Positions 35,872-45,461 are shown, counted from the stretch's first letter. The stretch: 48,277 nucleotides of DNA from Flavobacteriaceae bacterium (GCA_002702895.1 PACX01000026.1:31340-79616), one strand, 5' to 3'. Notes: a model not told the origin generated them from the sequence alone. Made by a program: numbers and translations.

Positions 35872-36585
35872 TTGGTCAAATTAAGTGTAAATATTAATAA
35901 GATTGCAACTCTTAGAAATGCAAGAGGAGGAAACACTCCAAATTTATTAAAAATGGCATCTGACATCCAATCATATGGAGCAGATGGAATTACCGTTCAT
36001 CCAAGGCCTGATGAAAGACATATTACTTACAGTGACGCAAAGGAATTGCCTAAAGTAATTTATAAAGAATTTAATATTGAGGGAAATCCAATAAATAAGT
36101 TTATAAATCTTGTATGTAAAATTAAACCAACTCAAGTAACTCTAGTGCCTGATGCTATTGATGCTATAACTTCAAATTCTGGGTGGGATACTATAAAAAA
36201 TAGAAGTTTTCTAAAAGATGTTATTTGCGAGTTTAAAAATAATGGAATTAGAACCTCTGTTTTTGTAGATCCTAATTTGAAATTTATTGATGGGGCAAAA
36301 GAAATTGGGGCTGATAGAATAGAATTATATACTGAGACTTATGCTTCAAATTTTGCAAAAGGTAATTTACAAGAATTGAAAAAATATATAGAATCTTCTT
36401 TACTTGCTAAAAAACTGCAATTGGGTATTAATGCAGGACATGATCTAAATCTTCAAAATATTGAATACTTTGTAAAACATATGCCATTTTTAGATGAAGT
36501 ATCTATAGGTCATGCAATAATCTCAGAATCTTTGTATTTGGGAATTGAAAATGTAGTGAATCTATATTTACAAAAAATGAATTGA
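35872..36585 (+). CDS. pdxJ: Pyridoxine 5'-phosphate synthase
   Basis: Condenses deoxyxylulose 5-phosphate with 3-amino-2-oxopropyl phosphate to form pyridoxine 5'-phosphate in vitamin B6 synthesis. The TIM-barrel protein begins at the TTG before VKLSVNINKIATLRNARGGN, the near-universal N-terminus; a longer frame from 35809 adds 21 residues unlike any PdxJ. Conserved segments include DGITVHPRPDERHITYSD, QVTLVPDAIDAITSNSGWD, RTSVFVDPNLKFIDGAKEIGA (start) and LGINAGHDLNLQNI with the catalytic His. Length 237 residues is normal. Its stop shares one base with the ATG of the hydrolase downstream (TGATG). Confidence 0.95.
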   Translation: MVKLSVNINKIATLRNARGGNTPNLLKMASDIQSYGADGITVHPRPDERHITYSDAKELPKVIYKEFNIEGNPINKFINLVCKIKPTQVTLVPDAIDAITSNSGWDTIKNRSFLKDVICEFKNNGIRTSVFVDPNLKFIDGAKEIGADRIELYTETYASNFAKGNLQELKKYIESSLLAKKLQLGINAGHDLNLQNIEYFVKHMPFLDEVSIGHAIISESLYLGIENVVNLYLQKMN

Positions 36586-37355
36586 TGCTTCTAAAGAGTA
36601 AAATTATTGGCAAGGGACCTATTCCGTTAATTATTTTACATGGATTCCTAGGAATGTCTGACAATTGGAAATCATATGGAAAAAAAATGAGCTCTTTTGG
36701 TTTTCAAATTCATTTGTTAGATCAAAGAAATCATGGAGAAAGTTTTCACAGCAATGATTTTAATTATACTTTTTTAGCGCAAGATTTATACAATTATATT
36801 GATCATTATAAGATATATAATTTTTCAATTATTGGTCACTCAATGGGAGGTAAAACAGCAATGATGTTTTCTTCTCTTTATCCAACGGCAATTAATAAAT
36901 TAATTATAGTAGATGTTTTGCCAATAAGCTATAAAAGTAATTTTCAAAATATATTGGACTCTCTAAAATCAATAGATTTAAATACAATTAAATCAAGGAA
37001 AGATGCAAATATAATTTTAGAAAAAACTATTACTGAATCATCTATAAGAGGATTTTTATTAAAAAACCTCTACAGAAATAATAAAAACAAATTAGCTTTT
37101 AAATTTAATTTAAACGTTTTACATTCTAAATTTTATGAAGTTGAAAAAGCAATTGATTTATTAATCCCTTTCAATGGAAAATCTTTATTTGTAAAGGGAG
37201 AAAAATCAAATTATATTTTAGAAAGTGAAATAGAAAAAACGAAAATGTTTTTTCCAAATTTAAAGTTAATAACTATCCCAAATTCAGGACATTGGGTTCA
37301 TTATGAAAATCCAGAAATATTTTTCGAAGAGACTATGAATTTTTTAAAATCTTAA
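36585..37355 (+). CDS. Alpha/beta-fold hydrolase (YbfF-like)
   Basis: A cytoplasmic serine hydrolase of about 256 residues; the natural substrate is not known. The oxyanion-hole motif LIILHGFLGMSDNWKSYGKK comes first, then the DQRNHGES strand and the nucleophile elbow IIGHSMGGKTAM with Ser86, and the catalytic His in IPNSGHWVHYENPE near the end. These match the YbfF-type esterase branch. The ATG at 36585 overlaps the pdxJ stop by one base; a TTG one codon upstream is possible. A 16-base dyad (37355-37370) sits over its stop codon. Confidence 0.9.
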   Translation: MLLKSKIIGKGPIPLIILHGFLGMSDNWKSYGKKMSSFGFQIHLLDQRNHGESFHSNDFNYTFLAQDLYNYIDHYKIYNFSIIGHSMGGKTAMMFSSLYPTAINKLIIVDVLPISYKSNFQNILDSLKSIDLNTIKSRKDANIILEKTITESSIRGFLLKNLYRNNKNKLAFKFNLNVLHSKFYEVEKAIDLLIPFNGKSLFVKGEKSNYILESEIEKTKMFFPNLKLITIPNSGHWVHYENPEIFFEETMNFLKS

Positions 37356-37370
37356 AAGTTGGTCAACTTT
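37355..37370. repeat. Perfect dyad upstream of trigger factor
   Basis: AAAGTTG-GT-CAACTTT is a perfect inverted repeat starting on the last base of the hydrolase stop codon. With a two-base loop and no T run it is a poor terminator; a protein-binding site is more likely. A TATTTTTA at 37383-37390, one base off the -7 consensus, lies 21 bases after the TTG inside the dyad, so the dyad may overlap the tig -33 region. Confidence 0.4.
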
Positions 37371-37411
37371 CTAAAAAGACCTATTTTTACGCCCTAATTT
37401 TTAGATAATAC

Positions 37412-38734
37412 ATGAAAATTAATAGAAAAGATATTGATAAGTTAAATTCTTTATTAAAAATTGATATTGATAAAAAAGATTATCAACCAAACGTAGATAA
37501 AGTTTTAATTGATTATAAAAAAAGAGCCAATATTCCAGGTTTTAGAAAAGGCCATACACCAATAGGATTGATAAAAAAACAATATGGTCTTTCTGTTAAG
37601 GTTGATGAGGTAAATAAGATAATGCAAAAGACTTTGACAGATTATTTAACAAAAGAAAATTTAGCAATTTTGGGGAATCCTATTCCTAAGGAAAATCACG
37701 AACTAGATTGGAATTCCGATAATATGTCCTTTGAATTTGAATTGGGTCTTTCTCCAGACTTTGAAGTTTCATTTAAGAATAAAAAACCAATTAATTTATA
37801 TGAAATTGAAGCTGATAAAAAAATGATTGATGATCAAATTACAAATATTCAAAATCAATATGGTAAGCTTGCTTCAAAATTAAAAGTAGAAGACGGATAT
37901 GAAATAAATGGAGTTTTTAAAAATATTGAATTTAAAGTTGATAATTCAACTAATTTTAAATTAGAAAATATTAAAGGAAAATTAAATAAAGAGTTAATTA
38001 AAAAAATGAAAATTGGTGAATCAATTCTTTTAAAAACAAACGAATTGTTTAATAAAGAATCAGATTTGAGTTTTCATCTAAAGCTTGATGATAATAAAGA
38101 TCAAATAGAAGAAGTAGAATTTACTTTAAATGAGATTAATCAAAGAATTCCAGCAGATCTAGATCAAGATTTATTTGAAAAGCTTTTTGGAAAGGATAAT
38201 ATAAAAACTGTTACTGAATTTAGAAAAAAACTCAAAAAAGATGCTGAAAAAAATTTTGTAAATCAAACAGATCAAAAATTATTAAATGATGTTACAGAAT
38301 ACTTAATTGATAACACAAAATTTAATTTACCAGATGCTTTTCTTAAAAAGTGGATGCAAAAAACAGGTGAAAACAAATTAACTTCAGAAGAGGCTCAGTT
38401 GGAATATGAAAAATCTGAAAAAGGTTTAAGATACCAACTAATTGAATCTAAAATAATTGAGAATAATGGAATCAAGATTGACATAGATCAAATCAAAAAT
38501 TTTTCAAAAGAATTAATTAAAAATCAAATGAAGCAGTATGGACAATTAAATCCTGACGAAAAAGAATTGGAATCTATTTCAAAAAGAATTCTTTCAAATA
38601 AAGATGAAGTTAAAAGAATTTCAGATCAACTTCTAAGTCAAAAATTAATTTCTTTATTTAAGTCAGAATTAAAGTTTAAAACCAATAAAGTTTCTTACAA
38701 AAAATTTATTGAAATGGCTTATAGTAAAAATTAA
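37412..38734 (+). CDS. tig: Trigger factor, ribosome-associated chaperone
   Basis: Binds the ribosome exit and shields nascent chains. The 440-residue protein has the N-terminal ribosome-binding domain (MKINRKDIDKLNSLLKIDID, and the signature NIPGFRKGHTPIGLIKKQYG), a middle domain at the FKBP position that lacks the usual FKBP catalytic aromatic pattern and is diverged as in other Bacteroidetes, and a long helical C-terminal domain (TEFRKKLKKDAEKNFVNQT). Placement right before clpP and clpX is the classic order, linking folding with degradation. Confidence 0.93.
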   Translation: MKINRKDIDKLNSLLKIDIDKKDYQPNVDKVLIDYKKRANIPGFRKGHTPIGLIKKQYGLSVKVDEVNKIMQKTLTDYLTKENLAILGNPIPKENHELDWNSDNMSFEFELGLSPDFEVSFKNKKPINLYEIEADKKMIDDQITNIQNQYGKLASKLKVEDGYEINGVFKNIEFKVDNSTNFKLENIKGKLNKELIKKMKIGESILLKTNELFNKESDLSFHLKLDDNKDQIEEVEFTLNEINQRIPADLDQDLFEKLFGKDNIKTVTEFRKKLKKDAEKNFVNQTDQKLLNDVTEYLIDNTKFNLPDAFLKKWMQKTGENKLTSEEAQLEYEKSEKGLRYQLIESKIIENNGIKIDIDQIKNFSKELIKNQMKQYGQLNPDEKELESISKRILSNKDEVKRISDQLLSQKLISLFKSELKFKTNKVSYKKFIEMAYSKN

Positions 38735-38769
38735 TTAACTTTATTACAAACATTTTTTACAATTTTAAT

Positions 38770-39429
38770 ATGGATCACGCTAAAGAATTTAAAAAATACT
38801 CAATAAAGCATCACGGAATTAATTCATTGTATTATGATGAACTAGTTGCAAGTATGACGCCTTATATTATTGAGGAAAGACAATTAAATGTAGCTCAAAT
38901 GGATGTTTTTTCTAGACTGATGATGGATAGGATTATATTTTTAGGAACTGCTATAAATGATTCTATTGCTAATATTATTCAGGCACAATTGCTTTTTTTA
39001 GAAAGTACAGATAAAGACAAGGATATTCAAATATATATTAATTCACCTGGTGGTTCAGTATATGCTGGTCTGGGAATTTATGATACTATGCAATTTATTA
39101 ATCCTCAAGTTGCTACAATATGTACTGGTATAGCTGCCTCTATGTCTGCAGTTTTATTATGTGCTGGAGAAAAAGGAAAAAGATCTGGTTTAAAACATTC
39201 GAGAGTAATGATTCACCAACCTTTGGGGGGAGCACAAGGACAAGCTTCAGATATTGAAATAACAGCTAGAGAGATTGGTAAACTAAAAAAAGAATTATAT
39301 GAAATAATTGCCAAGCATTCTGGTCAAAAATATGACAAGGTTTACAGTGATAGTGATAGGGATTATTGGATGAAAGCCCCTGAAGCAAAAAAATATGGAA
39401 TGATTGATGAAGTTTTATTAAAAAAATAA
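38770..39429 (+). CDS. clpP: ATP-dependent Clp protease proteolytic subunit
   Basis: The barrel-shaped serine peptidase of the ClpXP system. At 219 residues, with the catalytic triad visible: Ser124 in TGIAASMSAVLLCAGEKGKR, His149 in SRVMIHQPLGGAQGQ, and an Asp in the C-terminal SDRDYWMKAPEAKKYGMIDE segment. The hydrophobic ClpX-docking region and the handle helix (EITAREIGKLKKELYEIIAK) are intact. The N-terminal extension before YIIEERQ is about 30 residues, a normal propeptide length. It lies 35 bases after tig and 29 before clpX. Confidence 0.97.
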   Translation: MDHAKEFKKYSIKHHGINSLYYDELVASMTPYIIEERQLNVAQMDVFSRLMMDRIIFLGTAINDSIANIIQAQLLFLESTDKDKDIQIYINSPGGSVYAGLGIYDTMQFINPQVATICTGIAASMSAVLLCAGEKGKRSGLKHSRVMIHQPLGGAQGQASDIEITAREIGKLKKELYEIIAKHSGQKYDKVYSDSDRDYWMKAPEAKKYGMIDEVLLKK

Positions 39430-39458
39430 AACTTATTAATATTTTATAATTATAAATT

Positions 39459-40691
39459 ATGCCTGAAAAAGATTTAATCTGTTCTTTTTGTGGATTAAGT
39501 AAAGTTCAAACAAATTTACTTGTTGCTGGCCAAGATGCACATATATGTGATAGTTGTATTGAACAAGCATATGGTATTATTATTGAAGAATCTAAAAAAG
39601 AGGATCTTAAGGACAATAATGAAGAATTAAAAATTGCAAAACCGAAGGAAATAAAACTTTTTTTAGATGACTATGTTGTTGGACAAGAGCAAACAAAAAA
39701 AATAATTTCTGTAGCAGTATATAATCATTACAAAAGACTTTATCAAAAAAAATCAGATAATAATGTTGAAATTGAAAAAAGTAATGTCCTTATTGCAGGA
39801 CAAACTGGAACAGGAAAAACTTTAGTAGCAAAAACAATTTCAAAAATGCTTAATGTTCCGTTGGCTATTGTAGATGCTACAGTTTTAACAGAAGCAGGCT
39901 ATGTTGGGGAAGATGTTGAGACTATTTTGACAAGATTGTTACAGGCTGCAGATTATGATCAAGAGAAGGCAGAAAGAGGGATAGTCTTTATTGATGAGAT
40001 TGATAAAATTGCTAGAAAAAATGATAACCCCTCAATAACTAGAGATGTTTCAGGAGAGGGTGTGCAGCAAGCTTTATTAAAATTATTGGAAGGCACGATT
40101 GTTAATGTTCCACCAAAGGGTGGCAGAAAACATCCTGATCAAAAATTCATTGAATTAGATACTCAGAATATCTTATTTATTGCAGGTGGAGCTTTTGATG
40201 GAATTGAAAAAGTTATTTCTAAAAGACTAAATATGCAGGTTGTTGGATATAAAAATTCTTCGAAAACATTAATTAATGATTCTCAAAACTTATTAAGTTA
40301 TATTTCACCTATGGATCTTAAAAATTATGGACTAATTCCTGAAATTATAGGAAGATTACCAGTTTTAACTCATATGAATAGTCTTGATAAAAAATCTTTG
40401 AGATCGATTTTAACTGATCCTAAAAATGCTATTATAAAACAGTATGAAAAACTTTTTGAAATGGATGAAATAAAAATTTCATTTACAGATAATGGACTTG
40501 ACTATATAGTAGAAAAAGCTCTTGAATACAAACTTGGTGCTAGAGGATTAAGATCTATATGTGAAATTGCACTAAATGATGCTATGTTTGAATTCCCTGG
40601 CTCTAAAAGAAAAAAATTAATAGTTGATAAGAATTATATTTCTAATAAACTATCTAATTCAAAACTTAATATTTTAAAGGCTGCATCTTAA
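39459..40691 (+). CDS. clpX: ATP-dependent Clp protease ATP-binding subunit ClpX
   Basis: The AAA+ unfoldase that feeds tagged proteins to ClpP. The N-terminal zinc domain has four cysteines (Cys8, 11, 30, 33 in CSFCG and CDSC). The AAA+ module shows Walker [14 protein letters not shown], the pore motif region ([10 protein letters not shown], sensor and [10 protein letters not shown]), Walker [12 protein letters not shown], and the C-terminal [13 protein letters not shown]. The 410-residue length is normal. Its stop overlaps the stop of the converging GH3-like gene in a shared TTAA, leaving no terminator space. Confidence 0.97.
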   Translation: MPEKDLICSFCGLSKVQTNLLVAGQDAHICDSCIEQAYGIIIEESKKEDLKDNNEELKIAKPKEIKLFLDDYVVGQEQTKKIISVAVYNHYKRLYQKKSDNNVEIEKSNVLIAGQTGTGKTLVAKTISKMLNVPLAIVDATVLTEAGYVGEDVETILTRLLQAADYDQEKAERGIVFIDEIDKIARKNDNPSITRDVSGEGVQQALLKLLEGTIVNVPPKGGRKHPDQKFIELDTQNILFIAGGAFDGIEKVISKRLNMQVVGYKNSSKTLINDSQNLLSYISPMDLKNYGLIPEIIGRLPVLTHMNSLDKKSLRSILTDPKNAIIKQYEKLFEMDEIKISFTDNGLDYIVEKALEYKLGARGLRSICEIALNDAMFEFPGSKRKKLIVDKNYISNKLSNSKLNILKAAS

Positions 40692-42196
40692 CAATAAGTT
40701 AGTAAATCTTCAATTAATTTTCTGTCATTACAAAGTCTAGGCACTTTATTTTGACCACCTAATTTCTTCTTTGCTTTTAGCCAATCATAAAATTGATTCT
40801 TTCTAGCTATAATAATTTCAATTTCAGACATGGTAATATTTTTGAATCTTTTTGCCTTATAATCAGTATTTGTACTTTGAAGATTAATATCTAAATCTTT
40901 TTTGAATTTATTTAAATTTTTTGGCGGAATTTTGAATTCAATTAACCATTGATGAAAACCTGATTTTTCCCCTTTCATAAAATATGGAGCAACAGTATAT
41001 TCAACAATATTTAATTTATATGCTGCTAATGTTTTTTCTAGGGCAGTTTCAGCATTTTCAATAATTAATTCTTCTCCAAATGCATTTATAAAGTTTTTAG
41101 TTCTTCCAGAAATTTTTATCCTAAAGGGAAATATTGAAGTAAATTTAACGGTGTCACCTATTTTATATCTCCATAATCCAGAGTTTGTTGAAATAATCAT
41201 TATATAATTAATATCAATTTTAACCTCAGAAAGGTTAATAATTTTTTCATTACTAGTTCCATAATTTTTCATTTCTATGAATTCATAAAATATTCCATAA
41301 TCAAGCATTAATAATAATTCATTAGAATTATTAGAGTCTTGTAAAGCAAAAAACCCTTCTGATGCATTATAAGTCTCATAAAAATTAATATTACTTGAAA
41401 ATAGTTTTTTAAATTCCTGCCGATAGGGACTAAAATTTACTCCACCATGGAAGTATACTTCAAGATTTGGCCAAACTTCATTAATATTAGTCTTCTCAGT
41501 TTCATATAAAACATTGTTTAAAAGTGTTAACATCCAAGATGGCACACCTGCAAGACTTGTAACATTTTCATCTATAGTATTTTTAATAACAGCCTTAATT
41601 TTTTCATCCCATTTATCAATTAGTGAGATTTGATTATTTGGAGTACTAATCATTTCAGCCCAAATTGGAAGGTTATCAATTAAAATAGCAGATAAGTCTC
41701 CAAAATAATTATTGTTATTTTCATATAGTTTTCTGCTTCCCCCAAGCCTTAATGATTTGCCAGAAAATAAGTTTGAGTTGTTATTATTATTGATATATAG
41801 ACATAAAGCATCTTTTCCTCCTTGAAAATGGCACTTATCTAGGGTTTCACTACTAACTGGTATAAACTTACTTATTGAATTTGTTGTTCCACTAGATTGG
41901 GCAAACCATTTGATTGGTTCATTCCAAAAAATATTTTGTTCTCCTTTAATTGACCTTTTGATAAATTGATAAAAACCTTCATAATTAGTTATTGGAACTC
42001 TATTTGAGAATTCTTTATAATTCTCAATTGACTTAAATTCATATTTTTTACCAAATTCCGTATTTTTTGCACTATTTAATAAGTTCATTAATGTTTCATT
42101 TTGAACTTCTATTGGATATTTCTTAAATAATTCTATTTGATGAATTCGTTTTTTTAAAAACCATGACATAACAGTATTTAAGAAAGAAAAAGCCAT
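40688..42196 (-). CDS. GH3-family (auxin-responsive-promoter-type) acyl-adenylating enzyme
   Basis: GH3 proteins belong to the ANL superfamily and join an acyl adenylate to an amino acid; plant members conjugate hormones, bacterial substrates are unknown. The 502-residue protein shows the family layout: [20 protein letters not shown] near the N-terminus, the adenylate motif [19 protein letters not shown], the middle [13 protein letters not shown] and [11 protein letters not shown] with the hinge, and the C-terminal domain ([10 protein letters not shown]). Common in Bacteroidetes, but the physiological role is undefined. It overlaps the clpX stop at its 3' end by four bases and is divergent from the DUF2797 gene. 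Confidence 0.88.
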   Translation of the reverse strand: MAFSFLNTVMSWFLKKRIHQIELFKKYPIEVQNETLMNLLNSAKNTEFGKKYEFKSIENYKEFSNRVPITNYEGFYQFIKRSIKGEQNIFWNEPIKWFAQSSGTTNSISKFIPVSSETLDKCHFQGGKDALCLYINNNNNSNLFSGKSLRLGGSRKLYENNNNYFGDLSAILIDNLPIWAEMISTPNNQISLIDKWDEKIKAVIKNTIDENVTSLAGVPSWMLTLLNNVLYETEKTNINEVWPNLEVYFHGGVNFSPYRQEFKKLFSSNINFYETYNASEGFFALQDSNNSNELLLMLDYGIFYEFIEMKNYGTSNEKIINLSEVKIDINYIMIISTNSGLWRYKIGDTVKFTSIFPFRIKISGRTKNFINAFGEELIIENAETALEKTLAAYKLNIVEYTVAPYFMKGEKSGFHQWLIEFKIPPKNLNKFKKDLDINLQSTNTDYKAKRFKNITMSEIEIIIARKNQFYDWLKAKKKLGGQNKVPRLCNDRKLIEDLLTYC

Positions 42197-42241
42197 TTTT
42201 ATAGTATATTTATTATATAAATTTAAATTAAATTTTTAAAG

Positions 42242-43033
42242 ATGCTTAAAGGAGTTTTAACAAAAATGAAAGTTGAGTTAAATCAAAGTGTAGATTACTT
42301 TCTTGACTTTGAAAATGATTTTATACATATTAACCCATTAATCGGAAAAAAAATTACTTTAAAACATGAAGGTTATGAATGTCTTAATTGTAAATCTATT
42401 CAGGTTATTTATAGACAAGGTTTTTGTAAAAATTGTTTTTTTGAAATGCCCAGTACTGCAGATTGGATAATGAAACCAGAATTGAGTAAAGCACACTTAA
42501 ATATTGAAGAAAGAGATTTAGAATTTGAAAAAGAAGTTCAATTAAAACCTCATATTTTATATTTAGCATTCTCAAGCTCTATTAAAGTTGGAGTAACTAG
42601 AAAAACACAAGTTCCTTTTAGATGGATTGATCAAGGTGCAATTAAAGCAATTGAGATTGCGGAATTACCAAATAGATTCTTGGCAGGAGTTAGTGAAGTT
42701 GAGTTAAAAAAATTTTATGCTGATAAGACAAATTGGAGAGAGATGTTGAAGATTGAAAGTTCAGAGGTTGATTTGGAATTGGAAAGAGAAAAATCAATCA
42801 AGATGATTCCTAGTGAAGCAAAAGAATTTATAAAAAATAAATCATATAATACTTTAAACATTAAATATCCTGTAGATAAATATCCTTTAAAGCCCAAAAG
42901 TTTGAATATAATTAAAGAAAATAGATATCATGGTGAACTAATTGGAATTAAAGGTCAATATTTAATATTTAAAGACGATACTGTATTTAATATAAGGTCT
43001 AATGAAGGAGTTGTAGTAGATATAAGTTTTTAA
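42242..43033 (+). CDS. DUF2797 family protein with cysteine zinc-finger-like motif
   Basis: Function unknown. The 263-residue protein has a CxxC...CxxC cluster at about residues 46-66 (ECLNCKSIQ and QGFCKNCF), probably a structural metal site. Downstream the segments HILYLAFSSSIKVGVTRKTQ, VPFRWIDQGAIKAIEIAELP and NRFLAGVSEVELKKFYADKT are typical of DUF2797. The KVGVTRK...RWIDQGA region resembles GIY-YIG-like folds in spirit, which I note only as a possibility. It diverges from the GH3 gene and abuts the stop of the queuosine transporter gene with no gap. Confidence 0.82.
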   Translation: MLKGVLTKMKVELNQSVDYFLDFENDFIHINPLIGKKITLKHEGYECLNCKSIQVIYRQGFCKNCFFEMPSTADWIMKPELSKAHLNIEERDLEFEKEVQLKPHILYLAFSSSIKVGVTRKTQVPFRWIDQGAIKAIEIAELPNRFLAGVSEVELKKFYADKTNWREMLKIESSEVDLELEREKSIKMIPSEAKEFIKNKSYNTLNIKYPVDKYPLKPKSLNIIKENRYHGELIGIKGQYLIFKDDTVFNIRSNEGVVVDISF

Positions 43034-43735
43034 TTAAATTTTTATTTCTTCTCCAATTTTTAAATTAAACTTTTTTCTGAATAAATAAACAAAAAAATAA
43101 AGAAGTGGTGTGTCTAAGAATGCTATGATTATTTTAAATAGAACTCCTGAAACAACAAGTCCTGTAAAGCTATCCCAACTTAAAACTCCAAAAAAACATA
43201 AAAGTCCTATAACAGTAAAAGTATCTATAAATTGAGAACTAAAAGTTGAAAAGTTATTCCTCAACCAAAGCATCTTTCCTTTAGTTAGATTTTTCCAAAA
43301 GTGATAGATTTTAATATCAATAAATTGTGCAAATAAATATGCAAGCATTGATGCTAAAACAGCTAAACCGGAAAGAGAAAATACATTAGAAAAAGTTTCA
43401 TCATTTATTGGTGATGAATCCAATGCAGGCACATAATTAGAAATTAAAATTATTGATAAAGAAAAAAAAGATGCAAATATTCCAGCAATAACAACTTGAT
43501 TGGCTTTTTTTTGACCATATATTTCTGAAATCAAATCTGTAACTAAAAAAGTTATTGGATAGGGTAATATCCCAACAGAAAGTTCAAATAATTTTATTCC
43601 ATTTATAGTAAAATCAAAGGGATACCAATAAAAAAATTTTTGAAAAATTAAATTAGAGACGACTAATGATGTAATAAATAAAGCTGCTAAATAAAGATAT
43701 ATTTTACTAGCTAATTTTTTTTTTGATTCAGTCAT
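43034..43735 (-). CDS. Queuosine precursor transporter (YhhQ/QPTR family)
   Basis: Imports a precursor such as preQ0 or preQ1 for queuosine modification of tRNA. A 233-residue inner-membrane protein with about six helices (near 10-29, 48-68, 77-99, 121-142, 170-190 and 198-220). Diagnostic sequence includes GILPYPITFLVTDLISEIYG, close to the signature of the family, and LAYLFAQFIDIKIYHFWK. The stop directly abuts the stop of the converging DUF2797 gene. No other queuosine gene is in the window. Confidence 0.92.
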   Translation of the reverse strand: MTESKKKLASKIYLYLAALFITSLVVSNLIFQKFFYWYPFDFTINGIKLFELSVGILPYPITFLVTDLISEIYGQKKANQVVIAGIFASFFSLSIILISNYVPALDSSPINDETFSNVFSLSGLAVLASMLAYLFAQFIDIKIYHFWKNLTKGKMLWLRNNFSTFSSQFIDTFTVIGLLCFFGVLSWDSFTGLVVSGVLFKIIIAFLDTPLLYFFVYLFRKKFNLKIGEEIKI

Positions 43736-43811
43736 AAATATCTTTTTTGTAAAATTATAAAAATAGTATTTTATATAAAGAGAAATAACCTTAATTGTTT
43801 AATTTGGTAAT

Positions 43812-44942
43812 ATGAAGAAGCAATTAACATACTTGTCTTTAGGAAGCAATATTGGAGATAAAGAAAAAAATATTCAATCTGCTTTGGATGAGATTGATAG
43901 GAAGATTGGAGATATAATTTCAATATCTAAATTATATGAGAATCCTTCAATAGGTTTTAAGGGAGACCTATTTTTTAATTGTTGTATAGGTGTTCAAACT
44001 ATATTAAAGCCTAATGAGCTTCTAAAGAAAATATTAAAAATAGAAGTGAAAGGAGGTAGAATTAGAAAAAAATCAAAATCATATGAGTCTAGAACAATAG
44101 ATATAGATATTTTATTTTATGAAAATCAAATAATTGATTTTAATAATTTAAAGATTCCCCACCCGAAAATTCAAGAAAGAGAATTTGTTATTAAACCCCT
44201 TTTGGATATTGCAAAAGGGAAAATACATCCTATTCTGAATAAATCTGTTTTACAGATTAGTAATGGAATGGAAGGCACAAAAGCATTTATACAAGTTAAT
44301 AGTAAGATTCAAAATCCAGTATTAAAAACTTTATCTAATTATAATAATATAGTAATCGAAGGAAATATTGGAATTGGAAAAACATCCTTATCAAAAAAAC
44401 TTTCAAAGGATTTAAATAAGAATTTGATTTTAGAAGGATTTAAAGAAAACCCTTTTTTAGAAAAGTTTTATAATAATCCTAAAAGATATGCTTTGAATTT
44501 AGAGTTGACTTTTTTAGTTGATAGGTGTAGACAATTAAATAATTATAAAAATCAATTAGATTTATTTAAGACAGGAATAGTATTTGATTATGATATTGTA
44601 AAATCATTAATTTTTGCAGGCGTTACTCTCTCAGAAAATGATTTTAATCTTTATAGAAATATTTTTTATTTCATGACTAAGGATTTGATAAAGCCTAATT
44701 TAATAATTTGTTTATTGCAAACGCCAGATAATTTACTTTTAAATATTGAAAAAAGAGGAAGGCATTTTGAGAAAAAAATTAATAAGGAATATTTAAAAAA
44801 AATTAATCAAGCTTATATGAAATCTTTGAAATCTAAAACAGATTGGAAGATATTGTTTGTAGATGTTTCAGATATTGATTTTGTAGAAAATGAAGGACAT
44901 TATTTGGAGTTATTATTTAGGATTAAACGCAGCTTAATTTAG
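43812..44942 (+). CDS. folK: HPPK (FolK) fused to a deoxynucleoside kinase-like domain
   Basis: Residues 1-155 are 6-hydroxymethyl-dihydropterin pyrophosphokinase of folate synthesis: LSLGSNIGDKEKNI at the start, the core ESRTIDIDILFYENQIIDF with metal-binding Asp pair, and IPHPKIQEREFVIKPL. From about 178 a second, complete domain follows: the P-loop IVIEGNIGIGKTSLSKKLSK (GNIGIGKTS at 184-192), the FLVDRCRQL segment and the FDYDIVKSL motif of deoxynucleoside kinases, then the lid basic stretch IEKRGRHFEKK. So one 376-residue protein should do two jobs, folate precursor activation and nucleoside salvage. I recall this fusion in Flavobacteriia. It overlaps the converging methyltransferase gene by nine bases. 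Confidence 0.92.
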   Translation: MKKQLTYLSLGSNIGDKEKNIQSALDEIDRKIGDIISISKLYENPSIGFKGDLFFNCCIGVQTILKPNELLKKILKIEVKGGRIRKKSKSYESRTIDIDILFYENQIIDFNNLKIPHPKIQEREFVIKPLLDIAKGKIHPILNKSVLQISNGMEGTKAFIQVNSKIQNPVLKTLSNYNNIVIEGNIGIGKTSLSKKLSKDLNKNLILEGFKENPFLEKFYNNPKRYALNLELTFLVDRCRQLNNYKNQLDLFKTGIVFDYDIVKSLIFAGVTLSENDFNLYRNIFYFMTKDLIKPNLIICLLQTPDNLLLNIEKRGRHFEKKINKEYLKKINQAYMKSLKSKTDWKILFVDVSDIDFVENEGHYLELLFRIKRSLI

Positions 44943-45461
44943 AGCATTAAAAAACTCCCAAATTAAAATAGCTGAACAAACTGAAACATTTAATGAATGT
45001 TTTGTTCCAAACTGAGAAATTTCAATTACATCATTTGATAAATTAATTGCACTTTGGGAAACGCCCTTTACTTCATTTCCTAATATTATAGCATGCTTTA
45101 CTTTTTTATCAATATTTAATTTATTCAATTTTTTTGATTTATTTGTTTGCTCTACACTCCAAACAAATACATTATCTTCTTTTAGTTTAAATATTATATC
45201 ATCAATGTTTTTATAGTATTCCCAATCAACACTTTCTGTTGAACCTAATGCAGTTTTTTGAATATCCTTATTAGGGGGGCATGCCGTAATTCCGCAGAGA
45301 ATAATTTTTTCAATAATAAATGCATCAGCAGTTCTAAAAATAGATCCAATATTATTTAAACTTCTAATATCATCTAATATAATAATCAAAGGAGTTTTTG
45401 GAATTTTTTTAAATTCAGAAACATCTATTCTCCCAAGTTCACTATTTTTTAATTTTCTCAT
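44934..45461 (-). CDS. SpoU/TrmH-family RNA methyltransferase
   Basis: A 2'-O-ribose methyltransferase of the knot-forming SPOUT class; RNA target not determined. The 175-residue protein is only the catalytic core, with no N-terminal substrate-binding domain. All three family motifs show: SLNNIGSIFRTADAFIIEKI, HAIILGNEVKGVSQSAINLS and QFGTKHSLNVSVCSAILIWE. Its 3' end overlaps the folK fusion by nine bases, and it is divergent from mutS across 68 bases. The compact form resembles TrmH/TrmL-like tRNA methylases; exact class uncertain. Confidence 0.9.
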   Translation of the reverse strand: MRKLKNSELGRIDVSEFKKIPKTPLIIILDDIRSLNNIGSIFRTADAFIIEKIILCGITACPPNKDIQKTALGSTESVDWEYYKNIDDIIFKLKEDNVFVWSVEQTNKSKKLNKLNIDKKVKHAIILGNEVKGVSQSAINLSNDVIEISQFGTKHSLNVSVCSAILIWEFFNALN

